Part shown: piece by piece, positions 18,331 through 25,445 of the stretch | How positions within the stretch are numbered: position 1 is the first letter of the stretch | Layout: every line of letters begins with the position of its first letter | Assembly: GCA_903926385.1 (NCBI GenBank) | Contig: CAIYIS010000080.1 | Location: 1 to 64,000 of the forward strand | Direction: 5' to 3' | Source of the DNA: an uncultured Bacteroidota bacterium | GTDB lineage: Bacteria > Bacteroidota > Bacteroidia > 2-12-FULL-35-15 | DNA: 64,000 nt | Notes under the pieces: model-generated | Databases searched by the model: none | What the model was told of the DNA's origin: nothing | The model's input: the letters and a program-made list of their open reading frames with translations, nothing else | Made by a program: the position numbers and the translations under genes

Positions 18331-18825
18331 GTGGCAAAACACACGCTTGATATTACGTATGACTACGAGTTTCTGTTAATCGGCATTTCTTCTCACGAAA
18401 AAGATTACCGCATTTGCTGGGCATTGAACAAAAAACTCGATTTGAATTTGATTAAAAAAGATTCGCTGGAGATAAAAGGAAAGAAACACACTACTCCTTC
18501 TTATTTTTCTTTCTTCGAATTCGAAAACACAGAAGAACTTTTACACTTTTCGGTAATAGCTAATTTTAGCGAAAACAAAGCTCTTATTACTAACGACAAC
18601 ACCTTGTTCGGGCAAGCAAGCCAAACGGAAAAAGACAATCATTCCGAAAACGAATTGCTTATTCCTGAACAAAAACAAATGAATTATTTCTTCATAGTTC
18701 AGGGGGAAGTAGACGATGATAAAGCCGATGAATTAATAAACAAAATAAAAGAAATTGATATGGTGCAAACCGCCATTCGAATTGATCCCACACAATTGAA
18801 ATCAAAACAAAACCTGATTTTTTAA
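18331..18825 (+). CDS. IPExxxVDY family protein
   Basis: A 164-residue cytoplasmic protein of a Bacteroidota-restricted uncharacterised family named after its C-terminal motif, here IPEQKQMNYFF (V/D replaced by M/N). The N-terminal half begins HTLDITYDYEFLLIGISSHE and the C-terminal half has VQTAIRIDPTQLKSKQNLIF. The start is GTG at 18331. In many Bacteroidota this gene lies directly upstream of pyk, as here (112 bp), which suggests a link to glycolysis or coexpression. The intervening gap holds a large palindrome. Its biochemical role is unknown. Confidence 0.85.
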   Translation: MAKHTLDITYDYEFLLIGISSHEKDYRICWALNKKLDLNLIKKDSLEIKGKKHTTPSYFSFFEFENTEELLHFSVIANFSENKALITNDNTLFGQASQTEKDNHSENELLIPEQKQMNYFFIVQGEVDDDKADELINKIKEIDMVQTAIRIDPTQLKSKQNLIF

Positions 18826-18832
18826 TGAATTG

Positions 18833-18922
18833 TTCAACACAGAGAACACAAAGCAAGCAGAGATTCACAGAGAAAATATTATCTCTGTGTAACTCATTAA
18901 TCTCTGAGTCCTCTGTGTTGAA
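18833..18922. repeat. 90-bp imperfect palindrome (dispersed CACAGAG-type repeat)
   Basis: TTCAACACAGAG at the left pairs with CTCTGTGTTGAA at the right. Most of the interior also pairs (CACAGAGA with TCTCTGTG around an AT-rich centre near 18875). It almost fills the gap between the IPExxxVDY gene and pyk. Palindromes built of ACACAGAG/CTCTGTGT are, from memory, frequent dispersed intergenic repeats in bacteria of this group. It would form a long hairpin in the mRNA and could set the ratio of the two genes. Confidence 0.7.
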
Positions 18923-18937
18923 GAAAAAATAACAAAA

Positions 18938-20356
18938 ATGAAAAGAACAAAAATTGTTGCCACACTAGGCCCTGCATCCACAGCCATTGAGGTATTAGAA
19001 GAAATGATACTTGCGGGAGTTAATGTGTGTCGAATTAATTTTTCGCATGGCTCTTACGAAAATGTATTGACACAAATAAATAATGTAAGAGCTGTGAACA
19101 CCAAGCTCAATACTCATGTGGCTATTCTTGCCGATTTGCAGGGGCCTAAGTTGCGCATTGGTGTGGTCGAAAATAATGGGGTGGAACTTATTGTGGGCAA
19201 CGAAATAATAATAACTACGAAGGAATGCACAGGCAATGCTCAGCGTGTTTACATAACCTATCCTCAGTTTCCGAAAGATGTAAAAGCAGGGGAAAACATA
19301 TTGATAGACGATGGTAAATTGTTGCTTCGCGTAATCGAAACCAACGGCATTGACGAAGTAAAATCTGTTGTGGTATATGGTGGCACATTGTCGTCCAAAA
19401 AAGGAGTAAACCTGCCTAATACCAAGGTGTCGTTGCCTTGTTTAACCGAAAAAGATTTAAAAGATTTGGATTTTGCCCTTGAGCAAGATGTAGAATGGAT
19501 TGGGTTATCCTTTGTTCGTTCGTATCACGACATAGCCGACTTGAAACAAATTATTCATACTCAAAAAAAGCTGGCCAGGGTAGTGGCAAAAATTGAAAAA
19601 CCCGAAGCCCTGCTGGAGATTGATAAAATAATTGAAATATCAGATGCCATCATGGTGGCTCGTGGCGATTTGGGAGTGGAACTACCCATGGAACAAGTGC
19701 CACTGGTGCAAAAAATGCTGGTTCGCAAATGCCTTGCTTCGTCCACACCTATCATCATAGCTACACAAATGATGGAAAGTATGATTACCAATTTTGCTCC
19801 CACACGTGCCGAGGTAAACGATGTGGCCAATGCGGTGCTCGATGGGGCCGATGCAGTGATGCTTAGCGGAGAAACATCGGTGGGCAAATACCCGGTTAAG
19901 GTAATTGAGGCCATGAGCCGCATCATTGTTAATGTAGAAACAGACGAAAGCATTTATTACAAAGAACAATCTTCGGTGTCCAAAAACCTCACTTTTGTTA
20001 CCGATTCCATTTGTTACAACGCTTGTATTATGGCCAAACATGCCGATGTAAAAGCAATCGTATCCATGACCAACTCCGGATACACAGCTTTTCGCATTGC
20101 CAGTCAGCGACCCCAAGCACAAATATTTATTTTTACCGACAATCATTCTTTGCTTACCACTCTCAATCTGCTTTGGGGGGTACAAGGATTTTATTACGAC
20201 AAATACGAAAGCACCGACCGCACCATAGCCGAAACATTGGAAATTCTCAAATCAAATCATTTTATTGCTACCGATGATTTGGTAATAAACATTATGAGTA
20301 TGCCTATGAAAGAACGTGGCAGAACCAATATGCTTAAACTTTCGCAGGTAAAATAA
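18938..20356 (+). CDS. pyk: Pyruvate kinase
   Basis: Glycolytic enzyme making pyruvate and ATP from phosphoenolpyruvate and ADP (472 residues, standard length). It shows MKRTKIVATLGPAS (1-14), NFSHGSYE (about 35-42), ADLQGPKLRIG (about 66-76), KIEKPEALLEID with the catalytic lysine (about 218-229), MVARGDLGVELP (about 239-250), ATQMMESMI (about 277-285) and the ADP-binding GETSVGKYPVK (about 313-323). It continues through the C-terminal allosteric domain. It is preceded by the IPExxxVDY gene and followed by a 408-bp repeat-rich gap. Confidence 0.97.
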   Translation: MKRTKIVATLGPASTAIEVLEEMILAGVNVCRINFSHGSYENVLTQINNVRAVNTKLNTHVAILADLQGPKLRIGVVENNGVELIVGNEIIITTKECTGNAQRVYITYPQFPKDVKAGENILIDDGKLLLRVIETNGIDEVKSVVVYGGTLSSKKGVNLPNTKVSLPCLTEKDLKDLDFALEQDVEWIGLSFVRSYHDIADLKQIIHTQKKLARVVAKIEKPEALLEIDKIIEISDAIMVARGDLGVELPMEQVPLVQKMLVRKCLASSTPIIIATQMMESMITNFAPTRAEVNDVANAVLDGADAVMLSGETSVGKYPVKVIEAMSRIIVNVETDESIYYKEQSSVSKNLTFVTDSICYNACIMAKHADVKAIVSMTNSGYTAFRIASQRPQAQIFIFTDNHSLLTTLNLLWGVQGFYYDKYESTDRTIAETLEILKSNHFIATDDLVINIMSMPMKERGRTNMLKLSQVK

Positions 20357-20365
20357 GGGAAAGGG

Positions 20366-20454
20366 GTTTCAGATTTCAGATTTCAGATTGAGAGGGGGAG
20401 ATTCAATTGGGCAATTGTTCAATTCGGCAATAGGCAGTAGCGAATAGCTGGTTC
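20366..20454. repeat. Intergenic REP-like module shared with 58.3-58.5 kb
   Basis: A run of CAGATTT units (20370-20390) is followed by TTCAATTGGGCAATTGTT at 20402-20419 and CAATAGGC at about 20428. The same 18-mer occurs exactly at 58349-58366. There it is again accompanied by CTATTGCCTATT and an ATTTGAAATCTGAAATTTG run. It has no coding potential. Confidence 0.55.
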
Positions 20455-20580
20455 AACAAGCCCCGAAGCCGGCTAAACAAGTTCCGAAGCCGATTTAACA
20501 AAGGTAGAAGCTGGCTCAACAAAGGTAGAAACAGATTTAACAAAGGTAGAAGCCGATTCAACAAGTTTAGAAGCCGGCTA
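20434..20580. repeat. 21-bp-period intergenic tandem array (6-7 units)
   Basis: Six units of exactly 21 bp begin at 20455, 20476, 20497, 20518, 20539 and 20560, each starting AACAA. The third is AACAAAGGTAGAAGCTGGCTC. A decayed unit precedes at 20434-20454. On the minus strand the array reads as a heptad repeat (LLNRLLP, LLNLFLP, LLSQLLP, LLNRLRN, LFSRLRG) in an open frame of 93 codons with no promoter or known homologue. It sits between convergent genes, pyk and the gene ending at 20765. I favour a DNA repeat over a gene. Confidence 0.75.
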
Positions 20581-20764
20581 AACAATTCATTTTGTGAGAA
20601 ATATTGTTTTTGAGGGGAATCATTGCCCCCGCCCTTAACCCCTATCTGAGATAGAGTGTGTTTTGATGTTTTGCGGGTTAACAAAAAAAAAAGGTACGAA
20701 TACGCCCCTTTGACATGCTCAGGGTGACGGTAAGATTGCCTACAGCCCTATTCCCTATTAGCTA

Positions 20765-21121
20765 CTAGCTTTTCTTTTTGTAATGATTTCGTATCACTAC
20801 TTTTTGCAATTCCCGCTTTATTATTAAGTCGGAAACGATGTGCGAAAAAGGTTCAGATGCATTTTCATTCACCGCCTTTTTTATTTGTTCGTCACTTATG
20901 TCGATGCGGTACAGAATTCCTAAAAATTTCTGATGATTTGTGGTAATAAGTTTATTTATGTAAGGTTCTATCTGATCAAATAATTCTTCGTAGGCATTAT
21001 AAGCGTTTCCCGAAAATTTAATATCCGTGCCAAACATTTCAAAATCCTTGATGATTTGCTGAGCCGTTTCGGTAATTAAATCGAGGCGATTAATAAAAGG
21101 GGAAACATCCGAAAAATTCAT
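20765..21121 (-). CDS. Conserved hypothetical protein cotranscribed with ferredoxin
   Basis: A 118-residue soluble, predicted all-helical protein with no signal peptide or membrane segment. I do not recognise a named domain; the C-terminal SDLIIKRELQKVVIRNHYKKK and the middle FLGILYRIDISDEQIKKAV look like conserved blocks. Its ATG overlaps the stop of the upstream ferredoxin gene by 4 bp (ATGA arrangement), so the two are almost certainly translationally coupled and probably work together. It has no cysteine, so it does not bind an iron-sulfur cluster itself. Confidence 0.75.
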   Translation of the reverse strand: MNFSDVSPFINRLDLITETAQQIIKDFEMFGTDIKFSGNAYNAYEELFDQIEPYINKLITTNHQKFLGILYRIDISDEQIKKAVNENASEPFSHIVSDLIIKRELQKVVIRNHYKKKS

Positions 21122-21441
21122 TTTTGCTTTTTTGTTTCCAGCAGCAGTCGTGTCACCACTCTGTTATTTATGATGTGTTCGTTTATTATTTCTTCCACAT
21201 CGCCTAACGTAACGCCAACATAAAACACACCTTCGGGATAAACCACCAAGGTTTGTCCGTAATCGCAAATGTCCAGACAGCCGGCTTTCTGAGCCCTCAC
21301 TTTTATGGCCAGTTGTTTTTCCTTTAGTATCTTTTTAAACGAATCAACTATTTCGAGTCCGTGTGCTTCTCCGCAACTTTTGCGTGTAGCTCCTTCTGCC
21401 CGTTGATTGGTGCAAATAAAAATATGTTTATCGTAAATCAT
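21118..21441 (-). CDS. Thioredoxin-like [2Fe-2S] ferredoxin
   Basis: A 107-residue (2Fe-2S) ferredoxin-domain protein of the thioredoxin-like type (NuoE C-terminal/Aquifex Fd fold). The four candidate cluster cysteines are C10 (FICTNQ), C23 (KSCGE), C55 and C59 (GCLDIC), with the usual GVFYVGVTLGDVEEI region after them. It would carry electrons in the cytoplasm; the partner is unknown. The following gene overlaps its stop by 4 bp. It is not the large-insert NuoE subunit, since no other complex I gene is nearby. Confidence 0.9.
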   Translation of the reverse strand: MIYDKHIFICTNQRAEGATRKSCGEAHGLEIVDSFKKILKEKQLAIKVRAQKAGCLDICDYGQTLVVYPEGVFYVGVTLGDVEEIINEHIINNRVVTRLLLETKKQK

Positions 21442-21492
21442 AATTTAATAAATAAAGTTGGTTAGTTTATGGTTGAATGTTAGGGTCGGGAA

Positions 21493-22128
21493 TTATTTTT
21501 CTTTGGCTTCCTTTTCTTTTCTGGCTTTCTCTTTTGCCTCTATTTCTTTTTGTTTGTCGTTATTCAATTCCTGTGCCTGTGCTTTAAATATTTTTTCCTG
21601 CTCTTCTTTGCTCACCATCACTTCGCTTGTAAACTTTTGCATATAGGGCAAATCATCCATCATCGAATTTCGTCCATCGAATATAATTTTATTAAAAGCA
21701 TTTTTAAAACTCTCTTTGCGAATGCTGATATCCCCCGGTTCGAAAAACGGAATCTCTCCTTTATATTTTGGAAAAATGTCAATCAAATTGCGAGGTATGG
21801 TGCTACCTTTTACTTCTTCAAACATATCAATGCAACCCGGTGCAGAGAAAGTAATTTTATAATCGTAACCAAATGGCAATTCAAATTCGGCTCTGCCCAA
21901 TACTCCTGTTGTTTTTTGAGCGATCTGCACAAAATTATTCTTCAGAACAGTTACAGTGGCCCCCGATAAGTTTTTTCCACCTTTGGTGCAATGCACCACA
22001 AAATCTATCATTTCTGGAGTAGATTGCGCACAAGCACGAGCAGGCAATAAAACTAAACTGAGTACAAATGAAACACTGATAAGAAAAATACTACGGAATG
22101 AAAACGAATGCGAATTGAATAACTTCAT
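21493..22128 (-). CDS. Secreted hypothetical protein with Ig-like domain and charged coiled-coil tail
   Basis: Exported protein of 211 residues with a signal peptide ending near ARACAQ. Residues about 30-110 look like a carboxypeptidase-regulatory-type/Ig-like beta domain (GATVTVLKNNFVQIAQKTTG and later YDYKITFSAPGC), often found in Bacteroidota cell-surface proteins. The last 40 residues are almost all E, K, Q, A and R and would form a helical tail (KEIEAKEKARKEKEAKEK). There is no lipobox or sorting domain. The family is unknown to me. It starts 51 bp before the ferredoxin gene on the same strand. Confidence 0.72.
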   Translation of the reverse strand: MKLFNSHSFSFRSIFLISVSFVLSLVLLPARACAQSTPEMIDFVVHCTKGGKNLSGATVTVLKNNFVQIAQKTTGVLGRAEFELPFGYDYKITFSAPGCIDMFEEVKGSTIPRNLIDIFPKYKGEIPFFEPGDISIRKESFKNAFNKIIFDGRNSMMDDLPYMQKFTSEVMVSKEEQEKIFKAQAQELNNDKQKEIEAKEKARKEKEAKEK

Positions 22129-22234
22129 TGTTAAATAGATTTTAATGCAACGAAATTAATAAAATAATACGCTCACTTAAATATTAATAAAATGTTTTAT
22201 CAGGAAATAAATAGAAGGAGGTAAAACAAAATTA

Positions 22235-23545
22235 CTATTTAGAAGTGAGTGCTTTTTTGTAAACCGCCAGCACGCGTTCGCGGGCAAACTTATGGTCAAC
22301 AATAGGGCGAGGATACGTCAGTTCTTCAAATTCGGGTACCCACTTGCGAATGTATTTTAGCTCCGGGTCAAAACGTTTGGTCTGCGCATCAGGACTGAAC
22401 ACACGAAAGTACGGAGCTGCATCGCATCCCGAACTGGCAGCCCATTGCCAGCCTCCATTATTGGCAGATAAATCAAAGTCGATTAGTTTTTCTGCAAAAT
22501 ACGCTTCACCCCAACGCCAATCAATTAATAAATGTTTTACTAAAAAACTGGCTGTAATCATTCGCACCCGATTATGCATAAAACCTGTTGTATTTAATTC
22601 CCGCATACCGGCATCAACAATAGGATAACCGGTTTGACCATTGCACCAACTTTCAAATTGCTGCTCATTATTTACCCATGGAATAGCATCGTATTGTTTT
22701 TTAAAAGCACCTTTAACCACATGCGGAAAATGATAAAGAATCATCATGTAAAATTCTCTCCATATTAATTCGTTTAGCCATTTCGCATTTAGTTTAATTG
22801 CCAATGTAACCAACTGACGAATGCTGACGGTGCCAAAACGAAGATGAACACTGAGTCGGCTGGTGCCTGCCACCGCAGGGAAATCGCGCTGGTTATGATA
22901 GTCGGAAATTATTGCTTCATTAACAACAGGAGAAGTAAACTGAATACCGGTTGGCTCAAAACCTATTTCAGTAAGCGAAGGGAATGGAAACGGTTTTGTT
23001 TTATAAAACCACGAAACCGAATCTTCGCTGGGATAAGCCTTGAGGGAATCATCGCTAAGCTTTGCTTTCCACTTTTTCATGTAAGGAGTAAAAACAGTGT
23101 AAGGTAATCCATCATCTTTAACCACTTCTTCTTTTTCGAATATTACCTGGTCTTTTGAACTTATTAATTCTACAGAATGTTTATCCAAAAGTTCTCTCAC
23201 CTGTTCGTCTCTTTCAATGGCATCAGGCTCGTAATCGCTATTGGTAAATACTTTTCGGATGGAGTATTGAGTAATAAGTGATGAAAATATTTCGTGTGGT
23301 GTTCCTTTTAAAACCAACAACGAACTACCCAGCTCTGTCAGTTGGTTTTGAAGTGCTGTTAATGCCTGATGAATAAAATCAACTCTGCGGTCGTGTTTAT
23401 TTTCAAGACGATTCAGAATGGTTGTGTCAAAAATAAAAAGAGGTAGTACGGGTGTATCGTTTCCTAAAGCATGGTATAGACCGGCATTATCATGTAGCCT
23501 TAAATCTCTTCTAAACCAAAAAATAATTACTTCAGGTTTTTGCAT
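22235..23545 (-). CDS. phrB: Deoxyribodipyrimidine photolyase
   Basis: Light-dependent DNA repair enzyme that splits cyclobutane pyrimidine dimers using FAD (436 residues). The N-terminal antenna domain begins IIFWFRRDLRLHDNAGL. The FAD-binding C-terminal half has WLNELIWREFYMMILYHFP (about 240-258), QTGYPIVDAGMRELNTTGF (about 300-318), HNRVRMITASFL and NNGGWQWAASSGCDAAPYFR (about 360-380), all characteristic of class I photolyases. The stop lies 308 bp from the upstream photolyase-unrelated gene end at 22128 side, and lipB ends 3 bp before its start, so lipB-phrB is probably one transcript. Confidence 0.94.
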   Translation of the reverse strand: MQKPEVIIFWFRRDLRLHDNAGLYHALGNDTPVLPLFIFDTTILNRLENKHDRRVDFIHQALTALQNQLTELGSSLLVLKGTPHEIFSSLITQYSIRKVFTNSDYEPDAIERDEQVRELLDKHSVELISSKDQVIFEKEEVVKDDGLPYTVFTPYMKKWKAKLSDDSLKAYPSEDSVSWFYKTKPFPFPSLTEIGFEPTGIQFTSPVVNEAIISDYHNQRDFPAVAGTSRLSVHLRFGTVSIRQLVTLAIKLNAKWLNELIWREFYMMILYHFPHVVKGAFKKQYDAIPWVNNEQQFESWCNGQTGYPIVDAGMRELNTTGFMHNRVRMITASFLVKHLLIDWRWGEAYFAEKLIDFDLSANNGGWQWAASSGCDAAPYFRVFSPDAQTKRFDPELKYIRKWVPEFEELTYPRPIVDHKFARERVLAVYKKALTSK

Positions 23546-23548
23546 TAC

Positions 23549-24253
23549 TCAAATAAAGCGGCAAATAAATAAATCGGAAAAGTGGTTTTTCAATTTCTGT
23601 TTAACTTCTTCCATATCCACTTTTCGGCCAAGTTCTTTATCAAGCGATGTTACTGCTTTGTCTACAATGCCACAGGGAATGATGTTCTGAAAGTAATCCA
23701 AATCGGTATTAATATTGAATGCAAAACCATGCATGGTTACCCATCTGCTCGCTCTTACACCCATTGCACAAATTTTACGGGCTTTGTGAGGAATGTCAGC
23801 ATCCAGCCATACACCTGTTTCTCCAGAACTGCGTCCTGCATCAATTCCATATTCAGCCAGTGTGCGAATCACCATTTCTTCGAGAAAGCGAAGGTATTTA
23901 TGAATGTCGGTAAAGAAATTATCTAAATCTAAAATGGGATATCCTACTATTTGCCCCGGGCCATGATAAGTAATATCACCTCCCCGGTTTATTTTATAAT
24001 ACATCGCATTCTTCTCTTTTAACTGCGTTTCATTAACCAGCAGATTTTGTTCGTCACCACTTTTGCCTAATGTGTATACATGTGGGTGCTCGCAAAAGAT
24101 AAGATAGTTGGCAGTAGCGGTAGGGTATGCCCCTTCGGCAATTGTTCTGTTTCCTACTTTGGTTTGAACAATTTCGTTGAATAATTTTTCCTGATAATCC
24201 CAGGCTTGTTTATAGTCAGTAAGACCTAAATCAATAAACTTAACCTGTTGCAT
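23549..24253 (-). CDS. lipB: Octanoyltransferase (lipoyl synthesis)
   Basis: Transfers octanoate from acyl carrier protein to lipoyl domains of 2-oxoacid dehydrogenases and the glycine cleavage H protein (234 residues). Visible motifs are HPHVYTLGKSG (56-66), RGGDITYHGPGQIVGYP (90-106), and the catalytic pair Lys160 (ARKICAMGV) and Cys194 (IIPCGIVDK). The photolyase gene follows 3 bp after its stop. The Pgi/Pmi gene upstream ends 27 bp before its start, so three genes may form one operon. No lipA is in the window. Confidence 0.95.
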   Translation of the reverse strand: MQQVKFIDLGLTDYKQAWDYQEKLFNEIVQTKVGNRTIAEGAYPTATANYLIFCEHPHVYTLGKSGDEQNLLVNETQLKEKNAMYYKINRGGDITYHGPGQIVGYPILDLDNFFTDIHKYLRFLEEMVIRTLAEYGIDAGRSSGETGVWLDADIPHKARKICAMGVRASRWVTMHGFAFNINTDLDYFQNIIPCGIVDKAVTSLDKELGRKVDMEEVKQKLKNHFSDLFICRFI

Positions 24254-24280
24254 GTATGATATTGGTGGTCTCTCTTTTTT

Positions 24281-25264
24281 TTAAATATTAGAAAGTTTCG
24301 ATTTTAAATGATTAATCACATTTACTTCCATTAAATCAGCTCCTCTTAAATCGCCCAATAGAACCGATACCCAGTCGCCAAGATGAATAAAGTAAATAGA
24401 TTTTTCGATAGCCGACTTTCCTTTTGAATGTATCTCGGTAATTTTGGAAGTGTATTTTCGTATTACTTCTTTATTGATTTCAACACGTACCAAGTTGCGA
24501 GAATATTCATCACTATCTAAAAACAAAACAACAGCTAGATTGTCGTTTTTCTCTGTCCAGCCTACTAGTTCGTTGTGGTTCATTTCAGGAATAACATGAT
24601 GCCAGCAAAGTATTTTTGCGTTCTCATTCAACTGCTGACGGAAACGGATAGCAATACCCTCGTTATAAGTAGTGGCATAAATAACCGGAGTTTTTCCCAG
24701 CAGTTTAGCTGCGATACTATTAGCTTCGGCAATGATGTTTTGTTCTTCGGCATCTATCAAATGTATTGCTGCCTGAAGTTCTTCTTTATAATTTCCGTCA
24801 ATGATTTTGTAATATCCTAAAATAAAAAACAATTGTGTGAGCGAATACCCCAAACACGAACGCGGAGGCATACCTCCGGGAACAATAATTGCGTCAAGAT
24901 TCTTTTGAGTAGATATTTCGGCTACTTTTCCACCCGAGGTAATGCTTACCAATTTTGCATTTTTGGCAATGGCAAGTTCCATGCAGTTCAGCGTTTCTTC
25001 TGTATTGCCGGAATAGGATGAGATAATAACCAACGTGTGCTGGTTGACATACTCAGGAATGAAATATCCTTTCGAAATATTAACCGGCACAGTGGCTTTG
25101 CCAGCGACCAACTCACTCACAATACTGCCTCCTATTCCCGAACCTCCTAGTCCACAAATAAGGATATTGTTTATAGAATGTGCTGAAGATGTTAATTTGG
25201 CATGGTTACCAATGGTAATTGCCTCAGATAATTGCTTAGAAAAGTTTGCTACTAGTGATTTCAT
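24281..25264 (-). CDS. Bifunctional phosphoglucose/phosphomannose isomerase
   Basis: SIS-fold sugar-phosphate isomerase of 327 residues from the ATG at 25264 (MKSLVANFSKQLSEAITIG). A TTG nine codons upstream (25291) is less likely. The N-terminal SIS domain has ILICGLGGSGIGGSIVSE (about 40-57) and ISSYSGNTEETL (about 86-97). The conserved PRSCLGYS (about 135), QLNENAKILCWHHVIPEMNHNELVGW (about 220-245) and C-terminal HLGDWVSVLLGDLRGADLMEV match the bifunctional PGI/PMI family. It interconverts glucose-6-P, fructose-6-P and mannose-6-P, feeding glycolysis and GDP-mannose. Confidence 0.92.
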   Translation of the reverse strand: MKSLVANFSKQLSEAITIGNHAKLTSSAHSINNILICGLGGSGIGGSIVSELVAGKATVPVNISKGYFIPEYVNQHTLVIISSYSGNTEETLNCMELAIAKNAKLVSITSGGKVAEISTQKNLDAIIVPGGMPPRSCLGYSLTQLFFILGYYKIIDGNYKEELQAAIHLIDAEEQNIIAEANSIAAKLLGKTPVIYATTYNEGIAIRFRQQLNENAKILCWHHVIPEMNHNELVGWTEKNDNLAVVLFLDSDEYSRNLVRVEINKEVIRKYTSKITEIHSKGKSAIEKSIYFIHLGDWVSVLLGDLRGADLMEVNVINHLKSKLSNI

Positions 25265-25445
25265 ATTATTTTTATTTGTAACGAAGGGCAAATGTACAGA
25301 TTTTTGGAATAAAGCACCCTAAATTTAGCTGAGGATGTTTATTTAAGAATTACTCCAAACTTAAGTGGATATTATTTTTAAAAAACATTTCATAATAAAT
25401 AAACTTTACGAACTTTGTCTGAAATAAAAAACATGAGTAATTAAA

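Noticed and set aside
20403-20684. Leucine-rich heptad protein on the minus strand
   Set aside because: Open only through the 21-bp array; the flanking part is unremarkable and crosses common intergenic repeat sequence. Kept as a finding, not a gene.
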